This document shows positions 35,746 to 45,258 of a DNA stretch of 64,000 bases, one piece after another (position 1 is the first letter of the stretch; every line of letters starts with the position of its first letter). Position numbers and translations under genes: made by a program. The notes under the pieces were generated by a model. That model did no database searches. It had not been told where the DNA came from and saw nothing but the letters and a program-made list of their open reading frames with translations. Source of the DNA: Chitinophaga oryzae (GTDB taxonomy: Bacteria > Bacteroidota > Bacteroidia > Chitinophagales > Chitinophagaceae). The stretch lies in NCBI RefSeq assembly GCF_012516375.2, contig NZ_CP051204.2, forward strand, positions 4,650,001 to 4,714,000, written 5' to 3'.

Positions 35746-36348
35746 ATGACTAAACCGGATATCAGGCAGTTGTGGGAAGGTATGGTGCAGGGAGATGAAA
35801 CACTGTTCCTCCGTTTATTCAGACTGTTATATCCGGCGCTGCAGGCCTATGGCATGAAGATACAGCCCGATCAGGGCCTGGTAAAGGATGCTATCCATCA
35901 GACTTTTTTATATTTCTGGGAGAAGAGGGACCAGCTGGACCATGTTCTCCAGCATGAAGGATATATCTATACCTCTTTCAGGAGGCAACTGTTATCTGTT
36001 GCCAGGCAGCAGACCGACGGACTGTCTTTCCCCGGCGATTCCCTGGCAGCGGTTGCGGAGCAGGCCATTCCTTCCCATGAAGATTTTCTCATCCATCTCA
36101 ACAGCACACAGGAGCTGCAGCAGGCTATTGCAGCCGCGATCGCGCGCCTGTCGGCAAGGAAACAACTGTTTATCCGCCTCCGGTACTATGAAGGATTGAG
36201 TTACGCAGACATCTCCGCCAGGACCGGCGTAGCAGAACGTACTATCTACAACAAGATACATGAATCCATTAAAAACCTCCGCCGGGAGCTGGCCAAAGCG
36301 GGCTTCCCGCAGGAGATCCTGTCTTCCGTACAACTGTTGCTGCGTTAG
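35746..36348 (+). CDS. ECF sigma factor of a FecR/TonB system
   Basis: 200 residues from ATG 35746 (the frame runs 18 codons further up without a better start). Sigma-2 region at about 10-75 (GDETLFLRLFRLLYPALQAYG, VKDAIHQTFLYFWEKRDQL), sigma-4 at about 125-185 (LSARKQLFIRLRYYEGLSYADISARTGVAERTIYNKIHESIKNLRREL). This is the standard Bacteroidota FecI-like type, followed 84 bases later by a FecR anti-sigma gene and then a receptor with an STN signalling domain. It should be released on ligand sensing and transcribe the locus. Confidence 0.95.
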   Translation: MTKPDIRQLWEGMVQGDETLFLRLFRLLYPALQAYGMKIQPDQGLVKDAIHQTFLYFWEKRDQLDHVLQHEGYIYTSFRRQLLSVARQQTDGLSFPGDSLAAVAEQAIPSHEDFLIHLNSTQELQQAIAAAIARLSARKQLFIRLRYYEGLSYADISARTGVAERTIYNKIHESIKNLRRELAKAGFPQEILSSVQLLLR

Positions 36349-36432
36349 CCTCCGAAAAAAATAAAAAAATTTCCGCTTCAGAAGGGTAAAAACATTTCCG
36401 GCTTTCTCTCATATAATATAAAGCACCCTTCG

Positions 36433-37422
36433 ATGCACGAGCCTATCACTATTGAACATCTTGTTCATTCAGACTCTTTTATTGCCTGTTGCCTGCAAAA
36501 GGATGCACAAGCCATCCGATACTGGCAGCAACGGCGAAAAGAACATCCGGAGCACCAGGCCGTCTTCGACAGCGCCGAACTGCTGGTACTGTCGTTGTAC
36601 CGGTTTGGAATGGAACAGGACCTGTGCGAACAGGAAGAAAGGCTGAAAATGATGATACAGCCACCACCGGCCATAACGCCGGCCAACGTGCGAAAAACAA
36701 GCATCCGTATAGCCGCTGCGGCCAGCCTGGCGTTGCTTATCCTGACCGGCATCTACCTGTTTACCAGGCCCAAGCCCGCCGCCTGGGTGGTGCTCAGCAG
36801 TCCTGCCGGCCAGTTGCGTCACGTAACGTTGCCGGATGGTTCCACCGCCTGGCTATACAGCGGCAGCAGTATCCGCTATCAGCAGCCTTTTGCCGTACGC
36901 AGCATACAGTTGCTCGAAGGGGAAGCATGCTTCCGGGTAGTGCATGACAGCCTGCATCCATTCAGTGTGCAGCTGCCTTCCGGCAGACGCGTCACCGACC
37001 TGGGCACCGCCTTCAGCGTACAAAGCTATGGCAGCCTGCCGGAAGAACGTATAGGCGTGGCCGAAGGTTCCGTACAGGCAGACACCTTCAGCGTCTTACA
37101 TGCCGGCGAAGGTATTGTTGCCGCCAAACGAAGCGGCGAATGGAAAAGTATTCCGTACCGGTCTACCACTGCCGACTGGGCACAAGGAAATATATCCCTC
37201 CAGGATGCCAGTTTCGGGGAACTGCAGCTGGTGCTGGAACAAACCTACGGCCTGACCATCATCCCTGACACCCCGGCGGTAGCCGCCTGCAGGATCACGA
37301 CCTCCTTCCGGCGGTCAGACAATATTCACCAGATACTGGATGCGCTCAGGCTCATATACGGTATCACCTATACGATAAAAGGAAATACAGTACACCTGTC
37401 CGGGACGGGTTGTGCCAACTAA
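36433..37422 (+). CDS. FecR-type anti-sigma factor
   Basis: 329 residues. A cytoplasmic N-terminal sigma-binding part (1-90) is followed by one membrane helix (92-110, RIAAAASLALLILTGIYLF), then the periplasmic FecR domain (about 115-235: LPDGSTAWLYSGSSIRYQQPF, RSIQLLEGEACFRVVHDSLHPFSVQLPSGRRVTDLGTAFSV) and a C-terminal secretin/STN-like DUF4974 domain (about 250-325: DASFGELQLVLEQTYGLTII, RRSDNIHQILDALRLIYGITY). The stop lies 4 bases before the receptor ATG, so the three genes form one unit. Confidence 0.95.
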   Translation: MHEPITIEHLVHSDSFIACCLQKDAQAIRYWQQRRKEHPEHQAVFDSAELLVLSLYRFGMEQDLCEQEERLKMMIQPPPAITPANVRKTSIRIAAAASLALLILTGIYLFTRPKPAAWVVLSSPAGQLRHVTLPDGSTAWLYSGSSIRYQQPFAVRSIQLLEGEACFRVVHDSLHPFSVQLPSGRRVTDLGTAFSVQSYGSLPEERIGVAEGSVQADTFSVLHAGEGIVAAKRSGEWKSIPYRSTTADWAQGNISLQDASFGELQLVLEQTYGLTIIPDTPAVAACRITTSFRRSDNIHQILDALRLIYGITYTIKGNTVHLSGTGCAN

Positions 37423-37426
37423 AAAA

Positions 37427-40400
37427 ATGGACATCTTTTACTTATACAACAAACATGTGCGCAGTACGTGGTGTATGCTGCTGTTGCTGGTTATCGCCTG
37501 TCCCGCACAGGCATGGCAGAACACCCCCGCTCCCATCAGCGTCACCATTCCGGCGGGCACACTGGACGAAGCGCTGCAGGCACTGAGCAGGGCAAGCACC
37601 CTGCGCTTCACCTACAACCCGGCAGCTGCCAGGCAGGTGAAGACAAAGGGCGCCGGTTTTCGCAGGCAAACGGCAACGCATATACTGACCCAACTGCTGC
37701 AGGGCACAGGGCTCGGGTTCCGCCAGGAAGGAACACAGGTGGTGATCTTTCCGCAACCCGCCAAAACCAGTGAAGCGCCGCATCCGATGCCGGTCCCGCC
37801 CTCTCCCCCACTCACGTTTACCGGTACCGTCACAGACGAACGATACAAACCGCTTGAATTCGCCAGCGTACAGGTGACAGAAACAGGCCAGCAACTGGCT
37901 ACCGACGAAAATGGCCGCTTCAGCATTCGTATACCCGACGGCGTTACCCGGTTGCAGCTGGGCATTTCCTATGTAGGAAAACAAGGGATCCGCGAGACAA
38001 TAGACAGCGCCGCTTTCTCCCGCGGTAAAACATTCACCCTGCGCGAACTCAGCCTCTCGCTTGAAGGCGTACAGATCACCGCCACCCAAAAAGGCAGTCA
38101 GTCCAACTCGTCCATCCTGTTCGACCGTGAAGCTATCGAACAATCACAGGCTTTCAGCATGGCCGATATCTTAAACAACCTGCCGGGCAAGGAGATCAAA
38201 GCGCCCGACCTGCACCGCATACAAACACTGACCCTGCGGACGGCGGCAGAAAATGCTTCCGCCCAGAACAACTCACTCGGTACCGCTATTATCATCGACG
38301 ATATACTTCAGTCCAACAATGCCAATATGCAAAACAAAAGCATTGGCATGTACGGCAAAAGCACCATTTCACAGGCCGGCCGTGGCAGCTTCGACGTGCC
38401 CTTCTCCGGCCTGGACCTCCGGGACATCCCTGTAAACAACATAGAACGCATCGAAGTGATTTCAGGCATCGCCGCCGCCAAATACGGCGATATCACCAAT
38501 GGCGCCGTTATCATCGACCGGCAGGCCGGCAAAACGCCTTACCAGTTCAACCTCGGCATCAGCGGCTACTCTACCCAATATTCCCTGGCCAAAGGATTTG
38601 ACCTCGGCGGTAAAAGAGGCGCTATGAACGTTTCACTCAACTACCTGAAAAGCAATGAAGACCCGCGCAACCGCATCCAGCAATATGCACGGTCTTCGGT
38701 AGGGCTGATGTGGACCGACTACCTGGCGCGGGATGTAAAGAATACCCTGTCTGTGAACCTGGGATTCCGGAACGATGATATCAAAATGGACCCGGAAGAC
38801 AATACCGCTAAAATGACTTACGTCAAAAACTATACGCTCTCTGTCAGTAACCGCACGTCCATCAACCTGCACAACAAAATGTTGAACAACATCAGTCTGA
38901 GTATGGGATACAGCACGGGGAAACAGGAATCGTACACCCAGTTTGCCATGAACGGCAACCCTAAAGGCGTGGGCGATAAAGATACCACCGGCATTTACGA
39001 AGGATATTATATCCCCGGTATTTTCACCGCTGTGGACCACATCACAGGCCGGCCCGCCAACTTCAATGCCAACCTGAGCTTCAGCGGTGCTGTCACAACC
39101 GGGAAACTGCTGCACCGGCTCAGCGCCGGCGGCAACCTCTACGTGTCTGCCAACAATGGCCAGGGAGTGATTGTAGACCCGCTGGCGCCGCGGTATACCA
39201 ACCTTAGCTACCAAAATCAGCGCCCTTACAGCTTCAACCTGTTACCCGCCATCGTGAACACCGGCTATTATGTACAGGATAATCTCAATATCCGTATAGG
39301 CGCCCGCACCCTGGCCGTGAATGCCGGTTTACGGCTGGACCTGCAAAACGGCTGGGGAACATTACAGCCCCGCATCAACAGTTCCTACCGGTTCAACGAG
39401 CGCTGGGAACTGACCTTCGGCTACGGCATCGCCACCAAATCGCCTTCTATGGCCTATCGCTACCCCGCGCCTACTTATTTCGATATTCCCCTGCTGCAGG
39501 TATACGACCCCGCTCCCGGTAAACGGGTGTACCTGGTGTATACCGAAAAAATCCTGCAGGACAACAGTCACCTGAAGCCCATGAAAGCCACCCAGTTTGA
39601 ATGGGGCATCAAATACAACAGTCCCCTGATCAGCAGCTCCCTGTTTGCCTACTACAAACATAACCGCGACGGCTTCTCCACTTCGCAGGAATACCGGCTG
39701 TTTACCGTACCGGTATATAACCATAAAATCGTGGACGACCGTATCACTTACTGGCCGACAGACAGTACTATCACCCGCTCCGGGCTGGGCTACAGCACCG
39801 TGGCCAACAGCACGAACAGTAAAGACATGGGCGTGGAGTGGTTTGTGAACACCGGCAGGATAAAAGCTATACAAACCAGCTTCTCACTGGTATCGTCGTT
39901 TAGCTTCAGCCGGTTTTCCGATTCGCGGCAGCGGATAAAGCTGGCGAGCGACGATATGGCGACGCTTTATCATCTCTGGTATGGCACCTACCCTCCTGAC
40001 CAATATAAAAACTGGACGCTGACCAGCAAGCTGACCACCACGACACACATTCCCCGGCTGGGCTTTTTTATCAATATCGCCACGGATTTCGTCTGGCAGA
40101 AACGGCGGGTGAACCTGGCCAACTCCGGTGAACTGACCGGTTACACAGACCTCGACGGCCGTTATACGCCGGTGGCCAAGCCGGATATAAACAATCCCAT
40201 TCACCAGGCCTTTGGTCCTTACAGCACCGCGGAAGCAGAAAGCAGCGAACCGTTTTATTTCAACATACATCTCCAGGTAGCCAAGGAGATCCGGCAGAAA
40301 ATACGGTTCTCCGTGCGCGCCTATAATGTGTTTAACATTCTCTACAACGATTACCTAGAACAAAACAACAGCATTCGGAAATTAACCACACCGGTGAGTT

Positions 40401-40429
40401 TATCCGGTGAGATATCATTAAAATTCTAA
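37427..40429 (+). CDS. STN-domain TonB-dependent outer-membrane receptor
   Basis: 1000 residues from ATG 37427. Signal peptide to about residue 30 (...VIACPAQAW); an STN signalling domain (36-108: ISVTIPAGTLDEALQALSRASTLRFTY, GTQVVIFP); a carboxypeptidase-like beta domain (130-205: GTVTDERYKPLEFASVQV); a TonB plug (about 225-350: NNLPGKEIKAPDLHRIQ, IERIEVISGIAAAKYGDITNGAVI) and a long barrel ending in L-K-F with a terminal aromatic. Unlike SusC receptors it has no adjacent SusD, so it fits small-ligand (metal/siderophore or peptide) import. Signals through the FecR/sigma pair upstream. Confidence 0.94.
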   Translation: MDIFYLYNKHVRSTWCMLLLLVIACPAQAWQNTPAPISVTIPAGTLDEALQALSRASTLRFTYNPAAARQVKTKGAGFRRQTATHILTQLLQGTGLGFRQEGTQVVIFPQPAKTSEAPHPMPVPPSPPLTFTGTVTDERYKPLEFASVQVTETGQQLATDENGRFSIRIPDGVTRLQLGISYVGKQGIRETIDSAAFSRGKTFTLRELSLSLEGVQITATQKGSQSNSSILFDREAIEQSQAFSMADILNNLPGKEIKAPDLHRIQTLTLRTAAENASAQNNSLGTAIIIDDILQSNNANMQNKSIGMYGKSTISQAGRGSFDVPFSGLDLRDIPVNNIERIEVISGIAAAKYGDITNGAVIIDRQAGKTPYQFNLGISGYSTQYSLAKGFDLGGKRGAMNVSLNYLKSNEDPRNRIQQYARSSVGLMWTDYLARDVKNTLSVNLGFRNDDIKMDPEDNTAKMTYVKNYTLSVSNRTSINLHNKMLNNISLSMGYSTGKQESYTQFAMNGNPKGVGDKDTTGIYEGYYIPGIFTAVDHITGRPANFNANLSFSGAVTTGKLLHRLSAGGNLYVSANNGQGVIVDPLAPRYTNLSYQNQRPYSFNLLPAIVNTGYYVQDNLNIRIGARTLAVNAGLRLDLQNGWGTLQPRINSSYRFNERWELTFGYGIATKSPSMAYRYPAPTYFDIPLLQVYDPAPGKRVYLVYTEKILQDNSHLKPMKATQFEWGIKYNSPLISSSLFAYYKHNRDGFSTSQEYRLFTVPVYNHKIVDDRITYWPTDSTITRSGLGYSTVANSTNSKDMGVEWFVNTGRIKAIQTSFSLVSSFSFSRFSDSRQRIKLASDDMATLYHLWYGTYPPDQYKNWTLTSKLTTTTHIPRLGFFINIATDFVWQKRRVNLANSGELTGYTDLDGRYTPVAKPDINNPIHQAFGPYSTAEAESSEPFYFNIHLQVAKEIRQKIRFSVRAYNVFNILYNDYLEQNNSIRKLTTPVSLSGEISLKF

Positions 40430-40439
40430 AATATACATC

Positions 40440-41777
40440 ATGCAGAAAAATCTGTTTCGTATAGCCATTGCCTTTATTATGCTCCTGGCGGCCTGTAAGA
40501 AAGACAACGATACTGGCTTGCAACCGGTATCCATCAGCGTAGGGCTGAAAGTAGCCGAAGAAATGGGCAAACTCGACATCTCCTTTAAATCTGCCAAAGT
40601 CACCATCTCCAATGTGGTGACAGGCCAAAAGTACACAGGCGTAGTGGAGACCGACGCCGGGCAGGTGACATTCAACAGCGTAGTCCCGGGTAGTTACAAC
40701 ATTGCCGTTACCCTCGACGTATCGGCCCAGGCGTACGAAGCGGCCACAGGTATCAAAGCAGACGGCAACGTGTTCTTCTCCGGCGCCGCCGACGCACAAG
40801 CAGCCGTGGCGCCTCAGAATAATTTCACCGTTGAACTGAGGACCGGCAGCAGCAATACCACCTGGCTGATCAAACAGATCTATTACGCCGGCTCAGATAC
40901 CAAAGACGGCGCACTTTTCCGTGATCAGTTTGTAGAGCTGTACAACAACTCCGACCAGGTATTGTATGCCGACAGCCTGTACCTCTGCCAGGTGGAAGGT
41001 ATTGAGACTCCGCTGGAACAAATAGATTTCACCAAACCCTGGGTATTGCCCAGCGGACAGTGGAACTGGGCCGTTGCCACCGGTATGGCCGCCACCAACC
41101 CCAACACCGACTACATTTACGCCGCTTCTTTATTCCGCATCCCCGGCGACGGTAAAACGTACCCGGTACAACCCGGCGCCAGCATCATTATTGCTGCCAC
41201 CGCCATTAACCACAAAGCACCCTACCAGGACGCCAACGGCAAAACTATCTCTGTGCGCAACCCGGAGCTGACGGTCGATTTACAGGGCGCCGACTTCGAC
41301 GTATACATGGGCGATCAGCCAGGCATCACCCCCCTGGCGTCTGATCTGAATACCAACAAACCGCATCTGGCCGTAGTCCATAATTTCAACCGTGACATGG
41401 TACTGGACAACAACGGTCGCGAAGGCATTATGATCTTCCGCAGCCAGGCGGCCACGGCTACCTGGAAGTCATATAAGACACCCAATAATGTGGCGGCCGG
41501 CAAACTGAAAATGCAGCTGCCTAAAAAGGACATCCAGGTACTGGATGCCGTGGAAATGAAACAGACGCCGCTCAACAAACGTGGCCCCAAGCGCTTTTCG
41601 CTGGACCTCGACGCCGGTTTCAATTTTGTAAGCAACGGCTCCTACAGTTCACAGGCCCTGTTACGCAAAACGAAACAGCGTAGTGCCGGCCGCGTTATCC
41701 TGCAAGACACCAATAATTCCTCTGTGGACTTCATTACCATCAAGGCAGATCCTTCCAGGAAAGCATTTTCCAATTGA
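40440..41777 (+). CDS. DUF4876 lipoprotein
   Basis: 445 residues. Lipoprotein signal with lipobox L-L-A-A-C at about residue 19 (IAFIMLLAACKKDNDTG), so it is a lipid-anchored cell-envelope protein. A beta-sandwich-like N-terminal domain (FKSAKVTISNVVTGQKYTGVVETDAGQVTFNSVVPGSYNIAVTL) is followed by a DUF4876 part with DQFVELYNNSDQVLYADSLYLC, resembling a lamin-tail-type fold. It starts 10 bases after the receptor. It may act as the surface partner of the receptor as SusD-like proteins do; not demonstrated. Confidence 0.88.
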   Translation: MQKNLFRIAIAFIMLLAACKKDNDTGLQPVSISVGLKVAEEMGKLDISFKSAKVTISNVVTGQKYTGVVETDAGQVTFNSVVPGSYNIAVTLDVSAQAYEAATGIKADGNVFFSGAADAQAAVAPQNNFTVELRTGSSNTTWLIKQIYYAGSDTKDGALFRDQFVELYNNSDQVLYADSLYLCQVEGIETPLEQIDFTKPWVLPSGQWNWAVATGMAATNPNTDYIYAASLFRIPGDGKTYPVQPGASIIIAATAINHKAPYQDANGKTISVRNPELTVDLQGADFDVYMGDQPGITPLASDLNTNKPHLAVVHNFNRDMVLDNNGREGIMIFRSQAATATWKSYKTPNNVAAGKLKMQLPKKDIQVLDAVEMKQTPLNKRGPKRFSLDLDAGFNFVSNGSYSSQALLRKTKQRSAGRVILQDTNNSSVDFITIKADPSRKAFSN

Positions 41778-41797
41778 GGTATCACCACTGATCTGAT

Positions 41798-43357
41798 ATG
41801 AAAAAATTTTATCTGCTTATCACTTGCCAACTATTATCCGCAGGCGTCATCGCGCAAAGCGATGGCGCTTCGGATAGCCTGCTGACCTACCGCGCCACTG
41901 CCCTGCAATTCCGGCAGGCCGCACAGGGTGTGACCCTGTTACAGCACTATGCCTCCGGCAATGTGGGCATCGTTTCCCTGCAGGGTACAGCCGCCAGTGG
42001 CGGTTACCGGCTGGCGCAGGAACCGCAGCAGCACAGGGTGGCTTCGTTTGGTAGTGAAGGTATAAAGGAAGCCGGCCGGTTTAAATTATACGGTCAGTTT
42101 ACGTATAGCCGTACCTGGGATGACAGCCTTGCCTGGATGCTCTCCGGCATAGCTGCGGACAACCGCCCTTACTATTTTGCCGCCGGCAAAGCCGGTAAGT
42201 ATGACCGGCAGTCGTACCAGATGAAGGGACTGGCAGCCTACACCCTGCGCCCTGACAAATGGTACGCCGGCGCGGGTGTTTCCTACCGCTACCAGACGGC
42301 CTTCCGCTCCGTAGATCCACGGCCGTCCGTACGGCAGTTTTCGCTCGCTGTGCAGCCCGAAATTACCTGGAAAAATGGCCGTCACTGGCTGGGCATACAA
42401 CCGATGATAGGCTACGGTTACGAAAATACTTCCGTGCAATACAAGAACACCCAGTACCAGCATAACTATGACAGTTATCCCGAACGCCGCACCTGGCTGA
42501 TGATGGGCATGGGGTATATGCAACCGCGGAGTGGTCAGGGGGAACAAATGAACATCCGCATCCGGAAGAACGGGCTTACCCTCTTTCACCAATATCATTA
42601 TGCGGGATGGGATTTCAACACACAGGCGGGCTGGGACCGGGAAAAGGCGGTGTTCTCCCCTCCTTCCGAAAGTTCACTGAAAGAAACACAGTGGGGCACG
42701 TATACCCTTAACTGTTATCAGCTGCATATGCTTGCGCAACAGGGCTTACGGCACAGTATACAACTCCACGCGGTGCTCCGCAACGGCGAAGATTTCAACA
42801 GCTACGCCGTGCCACCGCTGGTACAGGCGCTGAATGCCAGCAACTATCGCTACCGATACCGACAGGTGGCGGCTGAATACAGTCGCCTCAGCGCCCGGGA
42901 AAACGGTTGGGTACCCGGATGGGGCGGATCATTGCAGTGGCAGCAGGAAGAGAAACAGGACTTCATCACCGCGCATCAGTTGAGCTACAGCAGGCTGACG
43001 CCCGTCCTCTTCGGGGAACTGCACCGGGACCGGCATGGCGATCGTTTTCATACCCGGCTCGCCGGTGGTGTGCAATTGCCGTTATCTGCCGGTGTGCATG
43101 TGTTGCCCACGCAAATGACCGCTTTTTCGCGGGAGGTCGTGTATCGTGATTATTACTATTATGGCGCCACAGCAGTTTCGCTGGACTGGCAGGCCACTTA
43201 TATTACCCGGAGAGTTCTGCATACGTTGCCTGCGGGGATAACGCTGCGGGTAAAATATACGCAGGCGCCGGGGAACATACAACCGTCCGAACCGCTGGCG
43301 ACAGCGCCGGGCAACAGCTATCTCTGGTCGTCACTGGCCTTTAACCTATATTTATAA
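41798..43357 (+). CDS. DUF6850 outer-membrane beta-barrel protein
   Basis: 519 residues with a signal peptide (LLITCQLLSAGVIAQ). The rest alternates aromatic and polar residues in strands (GRFKLYGQFTYSRTWDDSLAW, YSRLTPVLFGEL, YYYYGATAVSLDW) and ends in the outer-membrane C-terminal pattern SSLAFNLYL, so it is an outer-membrane barrel of the DUF6850 family. It lies 20 bases after the DUF4876 gene and 17 before the peroxidase, hence clearly in the operon. Its specific role is unknown. Confidence 0.88.
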   Translation: MKKFYLLITCQLLSAGVIAQSDGASDSLLTYRATALQFRQAAQGVTLLQHYASGNVGIVSLQGTAASGGYRLAQEPQQHRVASFGSEGIKEAGRFKLYGQFTYSRTWDDSLAWMLSGIAADNRPYYFAAGKAGKYDRQSYQMKGLAAYTLRPDKWYAGAGVSYRYQTAFRSVDPRPSVRQFSLAVQPEITWKNGRHWLGIQPMIGYGYENTSVQYKNTQYQHNYDSYPERRTWLMMGMGYMQPRSGQGEQMNIRIRKNGLTLFHQYHYAGWDFNTQAGWDREKAVFSPPSESSLKETQWGTYTLNCYQLHMLAQQGLRHSIQLHAVLRNGEDFNSYAVPPLVQALNASNYRYRYRQVAAEYSRLSARENGWVPGWGGSLQWQQEEKQDFITAHQLSYSRLTPVLFGELHRDRHGDRFHTRLAGGVQLPLSAGVHVLPTQMTAFSREVVYRDYYYYGATAVSLDWQATYITRRVLHTLPAGITLRVKYTQAPGNIQPSEPLATAPGNSYLWSSLAFNLYL

Positions 43358-43374
43358 ATCACTGTGTCTTTTTC

Positions 43375-44505
43375 ATGAAACGAATTGCCGTTATATTATC
43401 TTCTTTGTTATTACTGATGCTGACAACGGCTTTGCGCCGGGGCACGCAGGAAGTGCCGCTGACAGGCGACAGCCTGCGGCGGTTATATGCCCGCCCGGTC
43501 AGCGAATGGCCGCGTCCCACGATCGATAGCGGTGTGGTATGGAAAGAATTTGCCGCTATACCATTGGACACGGCCCTTCCCAGGTTGCTGGAAGATCCGG
43601 AGGTGAACCTTGGTAAAACGCTTTTTTTTGATCCCCGTTTGTCCGGCTCCAACCAGATATCCTGCAGCAGTTGCCATGACCCGGACCTCGCCTGGGGCGA
43701 CGGTCGCACCGTTTCGCTGGGGCACGACCACCTTCAGGGCACCCGCAATACGCCATCGTTGCTGAATGTGGGGATACATGAGGCTTTTTTCTGGGATGGC
43801 CGTTCCTCTTCCCTGGAAGACCAGGCTATCAATCCCATTGCCACACATCATGAAATGAACATGGAGCCGCCTTTGCTGGCCGCCAAGCTGAATAAGATCG
43901 AAGGTTACAAGGCGCTGTTCCGGCAAGCTTACGGCACTGAGCGTATTGACTTTGACCAGATCGTGAAAGCGATTGCCGCGTTTGAGAAAACGATCCACAG
44001 CCGCACATCGCGGTTTGACCAATTTCTCAACGGCAACTACCAGCGAATGACGGACGAAGAGATACAGGGCATGCATCTGTTCCGCACTAAAGCACGCTGC
44101 ATGAACTGCCACAACGGGCAATACCTGACAGACGGGCAATTTCACAATATAGGCCTCACCTACTACGGCCGGAAGTACGAAGACCTTGGCCGTTATAACT
44201 TTACCAAAGACACCGCCGATGTTGGAAAGTTCCGTACCCCTTCCCTGCGCGATGTGATGCTCACCCGGCCGTGGATGCACAACGGCCTGTTTGATAATAT
44301 GGAGGGCATTCTGAACATCTACAACAGCGGTATGCATATGATGAAGCCACGGCCTGGCCGGGAGAACGATCCGATGTTCCCCAAAACAGACCCGTTGATG
44401 CAGCCGCTGCAGTTGACGCCGGCCGACAAGAAAGCGCTGATCGCTTTCCTTCACTCCGTTACCGGTGTGCCCTACAAAATGAGACGGCCGGTGCTGCCGC
44501 AATAA
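43375..44505 (+). CDS. Di-heme cytochrome c peroxidase (MauG/CcpA family)
   Basis: 376 residues, signal-like N terminus (MKRIAVILSSLLLLMLTTAL) with cleavage uncertain. Two c-type haem sites are present: C97-S-S-C100-H101 in NQISCSSCHDPDLAWGDG and C242-M-N-C245-H246 in KARCMNCHNGQYLTDG; also the family segments NTPSLLNVG and WDGRSSSLEDQA. In the family this reduces H2O2 or oxidises substrates in the periplasm. Last gene of the sigma/FecR/receptor operon; a hairpin follows. Confidence 0.93.
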   Translation: MKRIAVILSSLLLLMLTTALRRGTQEVPLTGDSLRRLYARPVSEWPRPTIDSGVVWKEFAAIPLDTALPRLLEDPEVNLGKTLFFDPRLSGSNQISCSSCHDPDLAWGDGRTVSLGHDHLQGTRNTPSLLNVGIHEAFFWDGRSSSLEDQAINPIATHHEMNMEPPLLAAKLNKIEGYKALFRQAYGTERIDFDQIVKAIAAFEKTIHSRTSRFDQFLNGNYQRMTDEEIQGMHLFRTKARCMNCHNGQYLTDGQFHNIGLTYYGRKYEDLGRYNFTKDTADVGKFRTPSLRDVMLTRPWMHNGLFDNMEGILNIYNSGMHMMKPRPGRENDPMFPKTDPLMQPLQLTPADKKALIAFLHSVTGVPYKMRRPVLPQ

Positions 44506-44525
44506 AACACTATCTATAATACGCC

Positions 44526-44562
44526 GTACAGCCCTTTCCGTCATTAACGGGAAGGGCTGTAC
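44526..44562. terminator. Stem-loop between convergent genes
   Basis: A 15-bp stem with one G:T wobble, GTACAGCCCTTTCCG (44526-44540) with CGGGAAGGGCTGTAC (44548-44562), loop TCATTAA. It sits between the peroxidase (plus) and thioredoxin-like (minus) genes. No strong T tract follows on either strand, so it may be a bidirectional terminator or transcript-stabilising hairpin. Confidence 0.6.
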
Positions 44563-44581
44563 GCTGTCAGCAGCATGTTCG

Positions 44582-45172
44582 TCAGCCGGGGAAGGTGTCT
44601 GCCCGCTCCGCCCACAGGCTGTCCGGGTAGGTTTGCCGCAGTTCACGCCAGTAGGGCACCAGTGCATCAAATGATTTGCCTTCGGCGAAGAAAGCCGCTA
44701 CGCCCAGCCAGTATAATACTTCCTGGTGCAGCGCCGGATGCGGTGCGTCGGTGATCAGTCCGTTCAACAACGAAAGTCCGTCTGCCGCTTTGCCCCGGCG
44801 CATGGCCAGCAGTGCCCTGCCAATGGTCAGTTCTGCCAGGAACTGATGCGGCGGCAGGTAGCCCGTCGCTTCCCGGAGGACACTGCCGTCCGGTGTATAC
44901 ACCAAAAAGGTGGGCGCCCATATCAGCGCACGTGTCAGGTATTTGGTGGCGAATGCTTTCGTCACTTCCTTCAGGTTGAACATCACCAGCACATAGTGTT
45001 CCTCCAGGTAGTCACGCACCTGTTCATCTTCATAGGTCACCGCATCCATGCGCTGACAGCCTTTACAGTCGTCTGCCCAGAAGTCGATCAGCAAAGGACG
45101 CTGCTCCGCTTTTGCCAGCGCAAATGCTTCTTCCACCTGTTGCCCGGTAAAATGTTTAATTGCTGTTTGCAT
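44582..45172 (-). CDS. Thioredoxin-fold protein with C-terminal TPR-like tail
   Basis: 196 residues without signal peptide. The first 120 residues are a thioredoxin fold with redox centre C36-K-G-C39 (LIDFWADDCKGCQRMDAVTY) and the cis-proline loop WAPTFLVYTPDG. The C-terminal helices (LLAMRRGKAADGLSLLNGLI, ALHQEVLYWLGVAAFFAEG) are TPR-like. It should be a cytoplasmic dithiol/disulphide protein. Its gene diverges from a LysR-type regulator with 86 bp between them, the classic arrangement of a LysR target. Confidence 0.9.
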   Translation of the reverse strand: MQTAIKHFTGQQVEEAFALAKAEQRPLLIDFWADDCKGCQRMDAVTYEDEQVRDYLEEHYVLVMFNLKEVTKAFATKYLTRALIWAPTFLVYTPDGSVLREATGYLPPHQFLAELTIGRALLAMRRGKAADGLSLLNGLITDAPHPALHQEVLYWLGVAAFFAEGKSFDALVPYWRELRQTYPDSLWAERADTFPG

Positions 45173-45215
45173 ATGTCTTGAATTTTATTTCTCAAAGGTA
45201 GCCACCGATCTAACA

Positions 45216-45241
45216 TGAGAAAAATGAATAGTTTTCTTATT
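45216..45241. promoter_or_regulatory. Candidate LysR operator
   Basis: Imperfect inverted repeat ATGAGAAAA (45216-45224) with TTTTCTTAT (45233-45241), 8 of 9 positions paired, in the 86-bp divergent region between the thioredoxin-like gene and the LysR gene. Position and dyad symmetry fit LysR-type control; no further evidence. Confidence 0.4.
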
Positions 45242-45258
45242 TTTGATGAAAACAACTC

